Source: Halofilum ochraceum (GTDB lineage Bacteria > Pseudomonadota > Gammaproteobacteria > XJ16 > Halofilaceae). From it: a stretch of 64,000 nt of DNA. The stretch spans positions 1-64,000 of the forward strand of contig NZ_LVEG02000019.1 in assembly GCF_001614315.2 (NCBI RefSeq), given 5' to 3'. Positions 8,829 to 20,500 of the stretch are shown here, one piece after another (position 1 is the stretch's first letter; each line of letters begins with the position of its first letter). A program made the position numbers and the translations under genes. The notes below the pieces were generated by a model, which worked only from the letters and a program-made list of their open reading frames with translations, ran no database searches and had not been told where the DNA came from.

Positions 8829-10337
8829 CTAGCCGATCCCTACGTCCTCGAGTTCTTCGCCGTCGGCGGCGTCGGAGCGGGCGCCTTCGCCGCGGAGGAG
8901 TTCGAGCTGGCGGAGGTACTGGGGATTGACGTCGCCGGTGAGGTACTCGCCGGTGAAGCAGCAGCCCTCGAATTGCGTGAGCGAGGTGTTGCCGGCGCGC
9001 ACGGCCTCGATCAGGTCCTCGATCGACTGGTAGATGATCCAGTCCGCCCCGATCTCGGTGCCGATCTCTTCCTCGGTGCGCTCGTGGCCGATCAGCTCGT
9101 CGGCGGCCGGCATGTCGATGCCGTAGACGTTGGGGTACCGCACGGGCGGGGCCGCCGAGGCCATGTAGACGCGCTTGGCGCCGGCATCGCGTGCCATCTG
9201 GATAATCTCGTGCGAGGTGGTGCCGCGCACGATCGAGTCGTCGACCAGCAGCACGTTCTTGCCCCGGAACTCCAGCTCGATCGCGTTCAGTTTCTGCCGC
9301 ACCGATTTCCGGCGCTGTTGCTGGCCGGGCATGATGAAGGTGCGGCCGATATAGCGGTTCTTGATGAACCCCTCACGGTATTTCACGTTGAGCCGGTTGG
9401 CCATCTCCAGCGCGGCCGTGCGGCTGGTGTCGGGGATCGGGATGATGACGTCGATGTCATGTTCCGCCCACTCGCGCTGGATCTTGTCCGCCAGATGCTC
9501 GCCCATGCGCAGGCGCGACTTGTAGACGGACACGTCGTCGATGATCGAATCGGGGCGCGCGAAGTAGACATATTCGAACAGGCATGGGGCCTGGACGGTG
9601 TTCTCGGCGCAGACCCGGCTGTGGACGGTACCGTCGGACTCGATGTAGACCGCCTCCCCGGCACGCAGGTCCCGTTCGAGTTCGAAGCCCATTGCATCCA
9701 GCGCGACGCTCTCCGAGGCGATCATGTACTCGGGCCCCATGATCGTATCGCGGCGCCCGAGCACCACCGGGCGGATGCCCCAGGGGTCGCGGAACGCAAG
9801 GATACCGCGGCCGGCGATCATCGTGATCACCGCATATCCGCCCCGGGTCCGTTCGTGGACGCGCGAGACGGCGGCGAAGACATCGTCGGCCTCGAGCCGG
9901 GTCGAGGTCACGCGGTTCTGCAGTTCATGGGCGAAGACGTTGAGCAGGACTTCCGTGTCCGAGGAGGTATTGATGTGGCGCAGATCGGCTTCGAACAGCT
10001 GGCGTTTGAGTTCACCGGCGTTCGTGAGGTTGCCGTTATGGGCCATGGCGATGCCGTACGGTGAATTCACGTAGAACGGCTGGGCCTCGGCCGAGGACTG
10101 GGTGCCGGCCGTGGGATAGCGGCAGTGGCCGATTCCCATATCGCCCTGCAGGCGCATCATGTGCCGCGTATGGAAGACGTCGCGAACGAGCCCGACGCTC
10201 TTGCGCATGAACAGCTTGCCCTCGTGGCAGGTCATGATGCCGGCGGCATCCTGGCCCCGGTGCTGTTGCAGCGTCAGTCCGTCGTAGAGCGACTGATTGA
10301 CCGGACCGCGACCGACGATTCCGATGATCCCGCACAT
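8829..10337 (-). CDS. purF: amidophosphoribosyltransferase
   Basis: A 502-residue enzyme catalysing the first committed step of purine synthesis (PRPP + glutamine to phosphoribosylamine). MCGIIGIVG exposes Cys2 as the N-terminal nucleophile of the glutaminase domain, which fixes the start at ATG 10337 (GGGGG 8 bases upstream). The C-terminal phosphoribosyltransferase domain has the PRPP loop [15 protein letters not shown]. coli PurF is 505 residues. The cvpA-purF order is classical; the 122-bp gap may hold regulatory signals, but no clear PurR operator was recognised. Confidence 0.97.
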   Translation of the reverse strand: MCGIIGIVGRGPVNQSLYDGLTLQQHRGQDAAGIMTCHEGKLFMRKSVGLVRDVFHTRHMMRLQGDMGIGHCRYPTAGTQSSAEAQPFYVNSPYGIAMAHNGNLTNAGELKRQLFEADLRHINTSSDTEVLLNVFAHELQNRVTSTRLEADDVFAAVSRVHERTRGGYAVITMIAGRGILAFRDPWGIRPVVLGRRDTIMGPEYMIASESVALDAMGFELERDLRAGEAVYIESDGTVHSRVCAENTVQAPCLFEYVYFARPDSIIDDVSVYKSRLRMGEHLADKIQREWAEHDIDVIIPIPDTSRTAALEMANRLNVKYREGFIKNRYIGRTFIMPGQQQRRKSVRQKLNAIELEFRGKNVLLVDDSIVRGTTSHEIIQMARDAGAKRVYMASAAPPVRYPNVYGIDMPAADELIGHERTEEEIGTEIGADWIIYQSIEDLIEAVRAGNTSLTQFEGCCFTGEYLTGDVNPQYLRQLELLRGEGARSDAADGEELEDVGIG

Positions 10338-10459
10338 TGCGTCAACCCCCTGGCGTCGCCGACCGGGCCAATCCCCGTGGGACGACACACAACCTGCAAT
10401 GAAAAACTTTTCCCGTCAGTCTCCGCGACAGGCAACGCGGAAAGCGGGAATCTATGGAC

Positions 10460-10954
10460 TCACTGTTGCGAAAGCAAGGATTCAGCCATGTCCGCGGGAT
10501 AATGGGCCCGCATCCACCCTGCAACGGCGTCGAAAGAGGGCCGCAGACGCGATTCCACCCACCAGTTTTCTTCCCGCAGTGCGGTATCGCCCGCCACGAG
10601 GACCAGCAGCGCAACGATGGCCACACCGCGGAGCGCGCCGAAAACGACCCCGAGCGCCCGGTCGGTACCGGACAGCCCGGTCTTTTCGACCAGCGTGGAG
10701 ATGAGGAAATTCGCCAGCCCCCCGACCAGCAGGGTCGCCATGAACAACGCCACCGCCGCCGCGCCCCAGCGCAGCGTCGGGCTCTCGAGCGATTCCGGCA
10801 TCAGGAGCGCCAGCTTCGCGGCGAAGGCGAGCGCAACCCAGAAGGCGAGCACCCACGTCGCCAGCGAGATCGCTTCCTTGACGAAACCGCGGATGATGCT
10901 GATCCCGGCGGAGATCACGAGGATTCCGACGATGATCCAGTCCAGTATGGTCAT
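10460..10954 (-). CDS. cvpA: CvpA family membrane protein
   Basis: A 164-residue inner-membrane protein with four predicted hydrophobic segments: WIIVGILVISAGISIIRG, a second near residues 30-50, AAVALFMATLLVGG, and GVAIVALLVLVAGD. The conserved GFVKEAISLATW region marks the CvpA family, needed for colicin V production and implicated in envelope homeostasis in enterobacteria. It lies between dedD and purF as in E. coli. Confidence 0.93.
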   Translation of the reverse strand: MTILDWIIVGILVISAGISIIRGFVKEAISLATWVLAFWVALAFAAKLALLMPESLESPTLRWGAAAVALFMATLLVGGLANFLISTLVEKTGLSGTDRALGVVFGALRGVAIVALLVLVAGDTALREENWWVESRLRPSFDAVAGWMRAHYPADMAESLLSQQ

Positions 10955-10998
10955 GAAACGGGCCCAGCACCGCTGGCCGACAGGCGCGGACGCCCCGG

Positions 10999-11652
10999 CT
11001 ACTCGGAATATTCCATCAGGAGCGCGTCGCTGCCCCGATGGTCCTCGATTCGTCTCTCCAGTGCTTCACCGGCCTCGCGCTCGCCAACCGGGCCGAGCCA
11101 GACCCGCCACAGTGTGCCATTATCGCCCGTGACCTGCTCGACGTTGGCATCGAAACCGTCCTCGCGGAGCCGATCGCGCAACACGATGGCGTTGGTCTCG
11201 CGCTGGAAACTCCCGACCTGGACGACCCAACCCGAAGACGGCGCCGGGTCGGCGTCCGCGTTATCCGCGGCATCGGCAGCGGTCGAGCCCTGGTCACTGC
11301 CGGACTCCTCCTCCGGGGCCGGCGCGTCGGCGCCCGCCTGCGGCTCCGTCTCGCGCTCGGGCTCGGTATCCACTTGCTCCCCGGCATCCGCGCCGCTGTC
11401 CGCCGCGCCGCTGAAATCATCGGTCGCGAGGGTTGCCGTCGTGGCATCGACATCATCGCCGGCACCGCTCTGCGACCCGGATCCGTTCTGCTGCAATCGG
11501 GATTCCGGGGCTTCGGGCTGCTCCGGGATGGCGATGTCCTCGTTCAGGCGCTCGCGGGCGCCGGAACCGTCGAGCAGCATCGGGAGGAAGATCACGGCCA
11601 GCGCCACCAGGACTACGGCACCGACCAGTCGCTGTTTCAGGCCTGAATCCAA
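10999..11652 (-). CDS. dedD: SPOR-domain protein, DedD-like
   Basis: A 217-residue division-associated protein. One N-terminal membrane helix (VGAVVLVALAVIFLPMLL) is followed by an acidic, Ala/Asp-rich linker of about 110 residues and a C-terminal SPOR domain starting WVVQVGSFQRETNA, which in this family binds denuded septal peptidoglycan. The start is TTG with only CAGGGA upstream, so the exact N-terminus is uncertain. The position between folC and cvpA is the dedD locus. Confidence 0.88.
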   Translation of the reverse strand: MDSGLKQRLVGAVVLVALAVIFLPMLLDGSGARERLNEDIAIPEQPEAPESRLQQNGSGSQSGAGDDVDATTATLATDDFSGAADSGADAGEQVDTEPERETEPQAGADAPAPEEESGSDQGSTAADAADNADADPAPSSGWVVQVGSFQRETNAIVLRDRLREDGFDANVEQVTGDNGTLWRVWLGPVGEREAGEALERRIEDHRGSDALLMEYSE

Positions 11653-11704
11653 GAGAAAAATGTCCCTGCGCGTGCCACCGCCACCGTTCGCGGTGGGGCG
11701 ACGA

Positions 11705-12967
11705 TTATAGGAAAAGCCCGCTCACCGGCGCCACAGTGGCGAACGAACCGAGAACGACGATCCGGTCGTCGGGCTCGGCCTCGGCCAGCGCCGCGCGGTA
11801 CCCCGCGATCGGGTCGATGGCCGTGGTAGCGGTCTGTGCGTTCTCACCATGCAGCAAGCCGGCCAGTTCGTCACCTGGCAACCCACGCGGCAGCGGCAGC
11901 CCCACCGGGTACCAGCGATCCACGCGCGGCCCCAGCGCGGCAATGACCTCGCCGATCTCCTTGTCGCGGTACATGCCAAGTACCGCCAGTGTCCGCCCCC
12001 GGCGAGGCCGCTCGTCCAGCGCCGCCGCGAGCGTCTTGGCGGCGGCGGGATTGTGGGCGACATCGAGGACAACTTCCACACCGTTTACGTCGTGGCACTC
12101 GAATCGGCCCCGAACCGTCGCGGAGCGCACGCCATCCGCGATCACGGTCGTCGCCGGCAACCGGTCGATCGCGGCGAGTGCCGCCAGGGCGAGCGCGGCG
12201 TTGTCACGCTGATAGCCACCGGTCAAAGCGGGCGCCGGCAGCATCGGCCGGGTCTGGCCGAAGCCCTGCCATGTCCAGCAGCTCGGGTCCCCCTCGGGCC
12301 AGGCATCGAATCCCGCGCCCCGGCAGCACAGCTCGGCGCCGATCTCCCCGGCCCGTGCATGGAGGCCGGCGGGCGGCTCGCGCATGCCACACACGAGCGG
12401 GCGCCCCGGGCGCGCGATCCCGGCCTTCTCGCGGGCAATGCCGTCGATATCCGAACCGAGCCATTCCATGTGGTCCCGGGCAATCGAGGCGACCACCGAT
12501 ACATCGGCGTCGATGATATTGGTCGCATCGAGACGTCCACCCAGCCCGACCTCGAGCACGAGGATATCGGCGGCCTGCGCACGGAAGTGCGCGAGCGCAG
12601 CGAGGGTGGCGAACTCGAAGTACGTCAGGCTGGTTTCGGCGCGGGCGCGATCGACGGCGTCGAAGGCCTCGCAGAGGACGTCGTCCCCGGCCTCGACACC
12701 ACCGACCCGGATACGTTCATTGAAGCGGACAAGGTGTGGGGAGGTGTACAAACCGACGCGATACCCATCCGCGGCGAGGATCGACTCGAGCAGGGCGCAA
12801 ACCGAACCTTTGCCATTGGTGCCGGCCACCGTGATCACCGGTACCCCGGGGCGGTCCAGGCCCATGGCACGGGTGACACGGGCCGTACGATCGAGCCCCG
12901 GATCGATCGCTACGGGATGCAGGCCCTCGATCCACTCGAGCCAGCCCGCCAGGCAATCAAAGCGCAT
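11705..12967 (-). CDS. folC: bifunctional folylpolyglutamate/dihydrofolate synthase
   Basis: A 420-residue ATP-dependent ligase that joins glutamate to dihydropteroate and to folates. The P-loop TVAGTNGKGS is at residues 46-55; LYTSPHLVRFNERIRV and LEVGLGGRLDATNI are the conserved folate and ATP site motifs. The length matches E. coli FolC (422). It starts 11 bp after accD, and accD-folC-dedD is probably one transcript. Confidence 0.96.
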   Translation of the reverse strand: MRFDCLAGWLEWIEGLHPVAIDPGLDRTARVTRAMGLDRPGVPVITVAGTNGKGSVCALLESILAADGYRVGLYTSPHLVRFNERIRVGGVEAGDDVLCEAFDAVDRARAETSLTYFEFATLAALAHFRAQAADILVLEVGLGGRLDATNIIDADVSVVASIARDHMEWLGSDIDGIAREKAGIARPGRPLVCGMREPPAGLHARAGEIGAELCCRGAGFDAWPEGDPSCWTWQGFGQTRPMLPAPALTGGYQRDNAALALAALAAIDRLPATTVIADGVRSATVRGRFECHDVNGVEVVLDVAHNPAAAKTLAAALDERPRRGRTLAVLGMYRDKEIGEVIAALGPRVDRWYPVGLPLPRGLPGDELAGLLHGENAQTATTAIDPIAGYRAALAEAEPDDRIVVLGSFATVAPVSGLFL

Positions 12968-12978
12968 GCGATCGGCGG

Positions 12979-13878
12979 TCAGGCGGGCTCTTCGAGCATC
13001 TCGAGCGCGGGATCCGCGGGTTTCGGCGGGCGACCGGTCAGCATCGCGAGCACGCCGCCGAGACGGCTGCGCATCTCGCGACGGTCGACGATCAGATCCA
13101 CCGCGCCGTGATCGACCAGGAACTCCGCGCGCTGGAAGCCCTCGGGCAGTTTCTCCCGCACGGTCTGCTCGATCACGCGGGGTCCGGCGAAGCCGATCAG
13201 CGCACCGGGTTCGGCCACATGCAGATCACCCAGCATAGCGAGACTGGCCGACACGCCGCCCATGGTCGGATCGGTCAGCACCGAGACATAGGGCAACTGG
13301 TGGCGGGACAGGCGCGCGAGCGCGGCGCTGGTCTTCGACATCTGGAACAGCGAGAACAGCGCCTCCTGCATGCGCGCGCCGCCGCTCGCGGAAAAACAGA
13401 TCAGCGGCGCTTCGTTCTCGATCGCCGTGTCGACGGCCCGCACGAACTTCTCGCCGACCACCGAGCCCATCGAACCGCCCATGAAGCCGAATTCGAAGGC
13501 GCAGGCGACCACCGGGAGCTCGTCCACGCAGCCTTCCATGACGACGAGTGCGTCCTTTTCGCCGGTCGACCGCTGCGCCTGGGACAGCCGGTCCTTGTAC
13601 TTCTTGCTGTCCCGGAAGCGCAGGATATCGACCGGCTCCACGCCCGCGCCGATTTCCCGCCTCGGGTCCTTGTCGAGGAACTGGTCGAGTCGAGTGCGGG
13701 CATCAATACGCCGGTGATGCGCGCACTTGGGACAGACATCGAGATTCCGCTCGAGCTCGGCGCGATACAGTACGGCCGCGCACTCGCCGCACTTGACCCA
13801 CAACCCTTCGGGCACGTTGCCCTTGTTGCGCGTCTCGGTGCGGATGCGCGACGGCATCAGACGTCCAAACCAGCTCAT
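12979..13878 (-). CDS. accD: acetyl-CoA carboxylase carboxyltransferase subunit beta
   Basis: A 299-residue beta subunit of the carboxyltransferase that moves carboxyl from biotin to acetyl-CoA. The N-terminal zinc ribbon uses C30, C33, C49 and C52; the crotonase-like core has [14 protein letters not shown] and [14 protein letters not shown] at 13878 has AGGGAG upstream. It follows trpA by 64 bp, a widely conserved neighbour relation. Confidence 0.97.
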   Translation of the reverse strand: MSWFGRLMPSRIRTETRNKGNVPEGLWVKCGECAAVLYRAELERNLDVCPKCAHHRRIDARTRLDQFLDKDPRREIGAGVEPVDILRFRDSKKYKDRLSQAQRSTGEKDALVVMEGCVDELPVVACAFEFGFMGGSMGSVVGEKFVRAVDTAIENEAPLICFSASGGARMQEALFSLFQMSKTSAALARLSRHQLPYVSVLTDPTMGGVSASLAMLGDLHVAEPGALIGFAGPRVIEQTVREKLPEGFQRAEFLVDHGAVDLIVDRREMRSRLGGVLAMLTGRPPKPADPALEMLEEPA

Positions 13879-13942
13879 CGCTCAATCTCCCTGCAGGAAT
13901 TCGTCGACCGTCTCGATGCCGCCATCGTACTACACCACCCGA

Positions 13943-14752
13943 TCATGCAACCCGGTCCAGTGCCGCACGCATGGAACCGACCAGCTCACCGACCGACGCG
14001 CGCATGGCCTCCGGGTCGTGCCGGTTGTCCGCGATTCGCGACACGATCGCCGAACCGACCACGACGGCGTCGGCAAACGCACCCAGCTTCGCCGCCGATT
14101 CCGCATCGCGGATGCCGAATCCCACGCCGACCGGCAGGCCGGTATGCCCGCGGATCGCGGCCACCTTCGCCTCCACCTCTTCGACAGGCATCGCCGCCGC
14201 GCCGGTCACGCCCTTGAGGGATACGTAGTAGACGAATCCGCGCGCGGTCGTGCAGATACGCTCCATGCGATCGTCCGCGGTCGTGGGTGCGACCAGGAAA
14301 ATCGGATCGAGGTCGCGTTCCCGCAGCGCTTCAATGAGATCGCCACCCTCCTCGGGCGGTTCGTCGACCACGAGCACACCATCGACCCCGACCTCGGCGG
14401 CCCGGGTGGCGAACGCTTCCACGCCCATGGCCTCGATCGGGTTCCGATACCCCATCAGCACGACCGGGGTCGTGCCGTCGATGGTCCGGAACTCCGCGAC
14501 CATGTCGAGGACGTCACGCAGCCGGACGTGGTGCTCAAGCGCGCGCTGACAGGCATCCTGGATCACCGGGCCGTCGGCCTGCGGATCCGAGAACGGCACT
14601 CCGAGTTCGAGCACATCGGCGCCCGCCTCGACCAGCGCGTGCAGCAGGCCGACGGTCTGCCCCGGATCCGGGTCACCCGCGGTGATATACGGAATCAGCG
14701 CCTTGCGGCCACTACCGCGAAGTTCATTGAAGCGCGCCTCGATGCGGCTCAT
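13943..14752 (-). CDS. trpA: tryptophan synthase alpha subunit
   Basis: A 269-residue TIM barrel that cleaves indole-3-glycerol phosphate. The catalytic acids fall at the standard positions E49 ([10 protein letters not shown]) and D60 (QADGP). The start overlaps the trpB stop by 4 bp (ATGA), so the two subunits of the channelled complex are translationally coupled. trpF, trpB and trpA form a separate unit from the rest of the pathway, as is usual outside the enterics. Confidence 0.97.
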   Translation of the reverse strand: MSRIEARFNELRGSGRKALIPYITAGDPDPGQTVGLLHALVEAGADVLELGVPFSDPQADGPVIQDACQRALEHHVRLRDVLDMVAEFRTIDGTTPVVLMGYRNPIEAMGVEAFATRAAEVGVDGVLVVDEPPEEGGDLIEALRERDLDPIFLVAPTTADDRMERICTTARGFVYYVSLKGVTGAAAMPVEEVEAKVAAIRGHTGLPVGVGFGIRDAESAAKLGAFADAVVVGSAIVSRIADNRHDPEAMRASVGELVGSMRAALDRVA

Positions 14753-15969
14753 TCCATTGTCTCCCCGCTGAATTTGGCCACCGTCGCCATGTCCTTGTCA
14801 CCCCGGCCGGAGAGGTTGATCACGATCGTCTGGTCGGAACGCATGGTGGGTGCGAGTTTCTTCGTATACGCCACGGCATGCGCCGTTTCGAGTGCCGGCA
14901 TAATGCCCTCGATCCGGGTCAGTTCATGGAACGCGGACAGCGCCTCATCGTCATCGATCGTGACGTAATCGACCCGGCCCATATCCTTCAGCCACGCGTG
15001 CTCGGGCCCGACCCCCGGATAATCCAGCCCCGCCGAGATCGAGTGCGTGGCCGTGATCTGTCCGCTCTCGTCGCTCATCAGGTACGTCCGGTTGCCGTGC
15101 AGCACGCCCGGACGGCCGCCCGCGAGGGGCGCCCCGTGATGGCCGGTTGCAAGCCCTTCGCCTCCGGCCTCGACACCGTACATGCGCACGTCGCTGTCGC
15201 AGAGAAACGGGTGGAACAGGCCGATGGCGTTCGATCCACCGCCAACGCAGGCCACGAGGGCATCAGGCAGTTTGCCCTCCTGTTCCTGCATCTGCTCGCG
15301 CGTTTCGTTGCCGATCACGCGGTGGAAGTCACGAACCATCGAGGGATACGGGTGCGGGCCGGCCACCGTACCGATGATGTAATACGTACTGTCGACATTG
15401 GCGACCCAGTCACGCATCGCTTCGTTCAGCGCATCCTTGAGGGTCTTTGACCCGGAGGTCACCGGCACGACCTCGGCCCCCAGCAGCTTCATCCGGAAGA
15501 CGTTGGTCTTCTGCCGCTCGACGTCCTCGGCGCCCATGTACACCACGCACTCCATGCCAAGGCGCGCGGCGACCGTGGCGGAGGCGACGCCGTGCTGCCC
15601 CGCGCCGGTCTCGGCGATCACGCGCTTTTTGCCCATGTACTTGGCGACCAGCGCCTGCCCGACCGTGTTGTTGATTTTGTGCGCGCCGGTGTGATCCAGG
15701 TCCTCGCGCTTGAGGTAGACCTTCGCCCCACCCAGTTGCTGCGACCAGCGTTCGGCGTAATACAGCGGGCTCGGCCGGCCCACGAAATGCTTCAGCGTCC
15801 AGTCCAGTTCCCGCTGGAACTCGGGGTCCGAACGCAGATGGTCATAGGCCGCGCGCAGTTCGGCAAGCGGTGCCATCAGGGTTTCGGCGACGAATGTGCC
15901 GCCATAAGGGCCAAAGTGCCCGCGCTCGTCGGGCAGGAGCCCGTACTCAGGTTTCGTTGCGGTCGCCAC
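14749..15969 (-). CDS. trpB: tryptophan synthase beta subunit
   Basis: A 406-residue PLP enzyme joining indole and serine. The Schiff-base lysine is K98 in [21 protein letters not shown] binds the PLP phosphate. GTG at 15969 is chosen because GGAGG lies 6 bases upstream and the N-terminus ([19 protein letters not shown]) then matches the family; the open frame continues 40 codons further without homology. It overlaps trpF by 23 bp. Confidence 0.97.
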   Translation of the reverse strand: MATATKPEYGLLPDERGHFGPYGGTFVAETLMAPLAELRAAYDHLRSDPEFQRELDWTLKHFVGRPSPLYYAERWSQQLGGAKVYLKREDLDHTGAHKINNTVGQALVAKYMGKKRVIAETGAGQHGVASATVAARLGMECVVYMGAEDVERQKTNVFRMKLLGAEVVPVTSGSKTLKDALNEAMRDWVANVDSTYYIIGTVAGPHPYPSMVRDFHRVIGNETREQMQEQEGKLPDALVACVGGGSNAIGLFHPFLCDSDVRMYGVEAGGEGLATGHHGAPLAGGRPGVLHGNRTYLMSDESGQITATHSISAGLDYPGVGPEHAWLKDMGRVDYVTIDDDEALSAFHELTRIEGIMPALETAHAVAYTKKLAPTMRSDQTIVINLSGRGDKDMATVAKFSGETME

Positions 15970-16582
15970 GGCGAACCTCCTCGATGAAACGCTGGATTCG
16001 GGCCGCGTCCTTGCGGCCGGGGGATTGTTCAACACCGCTGCTGGCGTCGACCGCATCGGGGCGGACGGCGCGCACGGCGCTGCATACATTGTCGGGATCG
16101 AGACCGCCGGCCAGGATCAGGCGATAGTCGCGGTTGCCAGCCAACCGATCCCAGGCGAACGTCTTGCCGGTCCCGCCCGCCTCACCGGGGCGATGGCTGT
16201 CGGCCAGCAGCCCGGCGGCATCCGGCCACGCACGCGCCAGATCCGCCGGATCGGCCCCATCCGCCATGCCGACCGCCTTGATGTACGGCCGAGCAAAAAG
16301 GCGGCAGAACACCGCATCCTCATGACCATGGAACTGCAGAAGCCCAAGCGGAACCGACGCCAGAACAGACTCTATACGCTCGCGATCGGCGTCCAGAAAC
16401 AGCCCGGTTGCCGTTACGAACGGCGGCAGCGCCGCGACCACGGCGCGGGCCGTGTCGATATCGACCGCACGCGGGCTGGGCGGATAAAACACCAGCCCGA
16501 TCGCATCCGCCCCGGCCTCGGCCGCGGCCGCGGCATCGTCGGGTCGCGTTATCCCACAGATCTTGATGCGCGTGTGCGCCAT
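15947..16582 (-). CDS. trpF: phosphoribosylanthranilate isomerase
   Basis: A 211-residue TIM barrel catalysing the Amadori rearrangement of phosphoribosylanthranilate. KICGITRP carries the catalytic Cys (C9), and [12 protein letters not shown] is the phosphate-binding region. It is monofunctional, unlike the E. coli TrpC-F fusion. It begins a trpF-trpB-trpA overlap chain downstream of truA. Confidence 0.96.
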   Translation of the reverse strand: MAHTRIKICGITRPDDAAAAAEAGADAIGLVFYPPSPRAVDIDTARAVVAALPPFVTATGLFLDADRERIESVLASVPLGLLQFHGHEDAVFCRLFARPYIKAVGMADGADPADLARAWPDAAGLLADSHRPGEAGGTGKTFAWDRLAGNRDYRLILAGGLDPDNVCSAVRAVRPDAVDASSGVEQSPGRKDAARIQRFIEEVRRGDRNET

Positions 16583-16652
16583 GATTTCGTTCGCGACCCG
16601 GGTGCGGATTTACGGCGTAATCGCAGAGTCTCAGTTTAACACGGCGAAGCCG

Positions 16653-17441
16653 TCAGCCGACCGGCGGAAAGGCCTCCGTGACCCTTGGCACAGGCAGTCC
16701 GAAGCCTTCCGGGTATTGCGGTCCGAGGAAATACAACCCTTCGGCTTTGGCGGTCACCCCGGCGCGGCGTCGATCACCTTCGGCCAGGACCTCGCCGACC
16801 CATTCGGGGGCCCGCTCACCGCGTCCAACCGCGAGGAGCGTGCCGACGATGATCCGCACCATGTTGTGCAGGAATGCATTGCCGGTCACGTCGATCCGCA
16901 CCCAGCCCGGCGCTGCGGTGACGGTGATGTCGTCGATGCGCCGCATCGGTGTACGCGACTGACAGTCCGCGGAACGGAATGCGCTGAAATCACGCTCGCC
17001 CAGTAGATAGTCCGCGCCGCGCTGCATAGCCGCGGCGTCGAGTGCGGCATGATTCCACCCGGCGCGGTCACGCCAGAGCGCCGGTCGGTCCGGACCCGCG
17101 GAGATCAGATAGCGATAGTGGCGACCGATCGCGGCATGGCGAGCGTGGAACTGCCGGGCGACCGGCAGCACGAAGCGTACCGCGACATCACCCGGCAGGT
17201 TGCTGTTGGTGCCCATCAGCCATGCCCGATCGGGCCGATCGGCGGCGGTATCGAAATGAACGACCTGACCCGTCGCGTGCACACCGGCGTCCGTGCGCCC
17301 GGCGCAGACGACCGTGACGGGCTCGTCGGCAACGCTGGAAAGGGCCCCCTCCAGCGCCCCCTGCACGGTCCGCCCCCGCCGCTGTGACTGCCAGCCACGG
17401 AAGCCGGAGCCGTCATACTCGACGACACAGGCAATACGCAT
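16653..17441 (-). CDS. truA: tRNA pseudouridine(38-40) synthase TruA
   Basis: A 262-residue enzyme that converts U38-40 in anticodon stems. The catalytic Asp is D51 in CAGRTDAGVHA, and FLHNMVRIIVG is the C-terminal family motif. It sits between fimV and trpF, as in Pseudomonas. The start is ATG at 17441, and the length is close to E. coli TruA (270). Confidence 0.97.
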   Translation of the reverse strand: MRIACVVEYDGSGFRGWQSQRRGRTVQGALEGALSSVADEPVTVVCAGRTDAGVHATGQVVHFDTAADRPDRAWLMGTNSNLPGDVAVRFVLPVARQFHARHAAIGRHYRYLISAGPDRPALWRDRAGWNHAALDAAAMQRGADYLLGERDFSAFRSADCQSRTPMRRIDDITVTAAPGWVRIDVTGNAFLHNMVRIIVGTLLAVGRGERAPEWVGEVLAEGDRRRAGVTAKAEGLYFLGPQYPEGFGLPVPRVTEAFPPVG

Positions 17442-17542
17442 CAGCGCGCGTTATGGGCGATGGGGCCCGCCCGCCGGAAACCGTGGCCACGACCACGGTC
17501 CGCGTTCGACGGGAACCCGCTCAGGTGGCGTGATTCCACACC

Positions 17543-20500
17543 TCAGCGGATGCTTTCGAGGAGGCTCTGGGCCTCGCTGCGCTGTTGCTCATTGCCCGAG
17601 GCCGCGACCTCCTCCAGCGCATTCGTGGCGCTCTCGGGGTCGCCCATATCGATATAGGCCCGTGCGAGATCGAGCATGGTGTCGAACTCCTCGTCCTCGG
17701 CCTCGACCCCGCTATCGGCGGTGGCCGCTCCGCCTGCGGCATCGGCGGACTCATCGACCTCGGGCCCCTGGGCCGGCGCGGCCTCGGCCGCATCCGTTTC
17801 CGTCGAATCCGGTTCCGCCGCGCCGAGATCGTCGAGGTTGAACGCGCCGTCGTCGTCCGCGCCACCCACGCTATCGAGATCACTCAGGTCAAACGCGTCA
17901 TCGTCCCCGGTCGCATCATCCCCGGCCCCGGCGCCACCGGCCCCGGGTCCGGCGGGCGTGTCTCCCGCGGTCGGTTCTTCGCTGTCGGTCTGAAGATCCG
18001 ACAGATCGAATTCGCCCGCGTCCGCCTCACCGTCATCGCCGCCCGCGGCGGTCTGTGGCTCGTGCGGCGACTCGACGTCACCAGCCCCCGCGTCCGTTTC
18101 GGACTCCGTATCCAGCGAATCGAGATCGCCGATCTCGAGATCACCGATTTCGAGCGGTTCATCGTCGGCGCTGCCGGCCGGTTCCGCCGGCGTCGAACGG
18201 TCCTCGGCCGTCGCCGACGTGTTCGAATCCGCAGACGTTTCCTCGAGATCGAAATCAAAATCCAGGCCGCCGTCGCCGCTGTCAGCACTCGCCGGTGCCT
18301 CGACTTCCCCGGAATCGCCTTCGTCGATTTCCGCCAACCCTTCCTTCGGGCTCTCCGGCTCCTCGAAATCGAGGTCGAAATCGAGTGCACCCTCATCGGC
18401 AGCGCCTTCCGACCCCTCACGCTCATCGGCAGCGCCTTCCGACCCCTCACGATCGCCGGACTCCGTCGCCGGGGCGTCCTCCAGGTCGAAATCGATCTCG
18501 TCCGAATCGCCAGCGGCCGTAGTCGGCTCCGCGGACGCCGGTGCCGGCGCACTCTCGTCCGCGGTCAGGCCATCAAGGTCCCCGAGGTCGAACTCGAGAT
18601 CCTCGTCCGCGTCGCCCTCAGCGGCAGCGGTGGCCCCGGCGGTACCGCTATCAGACGCCCTGGTCTGATCGTCACCGGGCCCAACCAGCCCGCCGTCACC
18701 TTCAACCGCCTCAAAGTCTGCGGAATCCAGCATCATCGTGCTGCTGAACTCGTCGTCGTCCTCCTCGTCCGCCGAGCCGGAGCCACTCGCGGCAGCCGAT
18801 TCCGGCTCATCATCGAACCCGAAGTCGATCTCCCCGTCGCTGTCATCCAGCTCGAGATCGGTACCCGCCGGCCGCGTCGGCTGCACATCCGCCGCCGTAA
18901 ACTCCGTATCACCCTCGGCGAACAGCTCGTGTTGCGGTGCCAACTCGCGGCCCATGGTCAGAACACGCTGCCAGAGGCGGCTGTCCGGACCATCGACCAT
19001 CCCGCGGAACGTCCCGGCCTCTTCGATGAATTCCTCGGTCTTGCCACTCGCATACAGCGTCTCGAGCAGCTTCTCGTGGTACATCGCGTTCCCGGGGTGC
19101 TCCCGCAGGGCCAGCCGCAGCAGGTCCTCGGACTGCTGATGCAGTCCATAAGCGAGGTACACGTCGGCCTCCGCGACCGTGTCGTCCTTCTCCGCTTCCT
19201 CGTCGTCAGCCCCACTCGACGGCTCATCGAGCGGGGTGCTCGCGGCGCGATCCGACGGCTCTTCCTCATCCAGAGAAGCGACGTCGAACTCCTCCTCCAT
19301 CAGCGCCGACTGTGCTTCTTCGGCACTCGGCGAGCTTGTGCCCGTGTCCTCGGCGTCGATATCGCCCTCTGCAGCCGCGCCGTCGAAGCGTCCCGAGGAA
19401 TCCGGGTCGAATGGCGCAAGGCCGCTGTTCGTGTCGTCCGGATCGAAGCCCTCCAGATCATCCGATTCCGCTGGCTCGCGCCGCCGACGCATGAGGATCA
19501 ATCCACCGCCGAGCAATACGACCGCGGCGGCCAGACCCAGACCCATCGGACCACCGAGAAGCCCGCCGCCGCCCGCAAAGATGCCCGTCACCGCGGCGAT
19601 CACGGCATTCACCTGATCGAGCCAGGTCTCCTCCGGTTCCTGCGTGCGCGTGGTTTGCAAGCCGCGATCCGCGTCGGTGACCCGCTTGTCTTCGGGGATG
19701 TAGTTCTCGTCGGCTTCGTCCCCTGCGCTCGCCGTCGTTTCGGCGGCGTCCGCCTCACCGGCCTCACCGGCCTCACCGGCCTCACCGGCCTCGGCAGCGT
19801 CGGCGGTCTCGGCGGTCTCGGCGGTCTCGGCGGTGTCGGCAGATGCCATCTGATCGGAGGCGGTCTCGCCGTCGCCCGCCCCGGTGGTGTCACCGTCGCC
19901 GGACCCGCCGTCGGTCGTGGTCGTGCCGGCTCCCGCGTCTTCGCCGCTATCGACGTCCGCGGCGGCTACCGTTTCGTCGTCGTCCCCGCTCGCGGCCACC
20001 GACTCCCCATCGGCGCTGGCCTGATCATCGTCGCTCGCACCCGCGTCCGTGTCATCGGCACTGGCGACGTCTGCCCCGCTTTCGTCCTCGGCGGCTGTCT
20101 CTGAACCTTCGTCCGCGTCCTGGCGACCCTCGAGTTTGCGCAGTTCTTCCTGCAGCGCGCTCAGGCGCTCATCACGCACCTCGAGCAGTTTTTCCATTTT
20201 GGAAACGGTCTGCTCGAGCTGGTCTACCCTGGATTCGAGTTCTTCCTTTTCGAGCCGTGTCGATTCCAGTTCTTCACGCGCCAGCTGGAGTTTCTCGCTC
20301 TCATCCTGCGAACTGCTGCCGGTCGCGGACGCGGCTTCGTCGCTGCTCGCGCCGCCATCGTCGGCCCCGACGATGGAGAGTTCGCCGTCATCCGCGCCGG
20401 TCGAAGTCTGCGCGGCGGCACCCGCGTCACCCGAACCCTGGTCGGATGCGGCCACAGCCGTCCGCGAACGTGTGCCTTCCTGCAGTTCCCGCCACACGCC

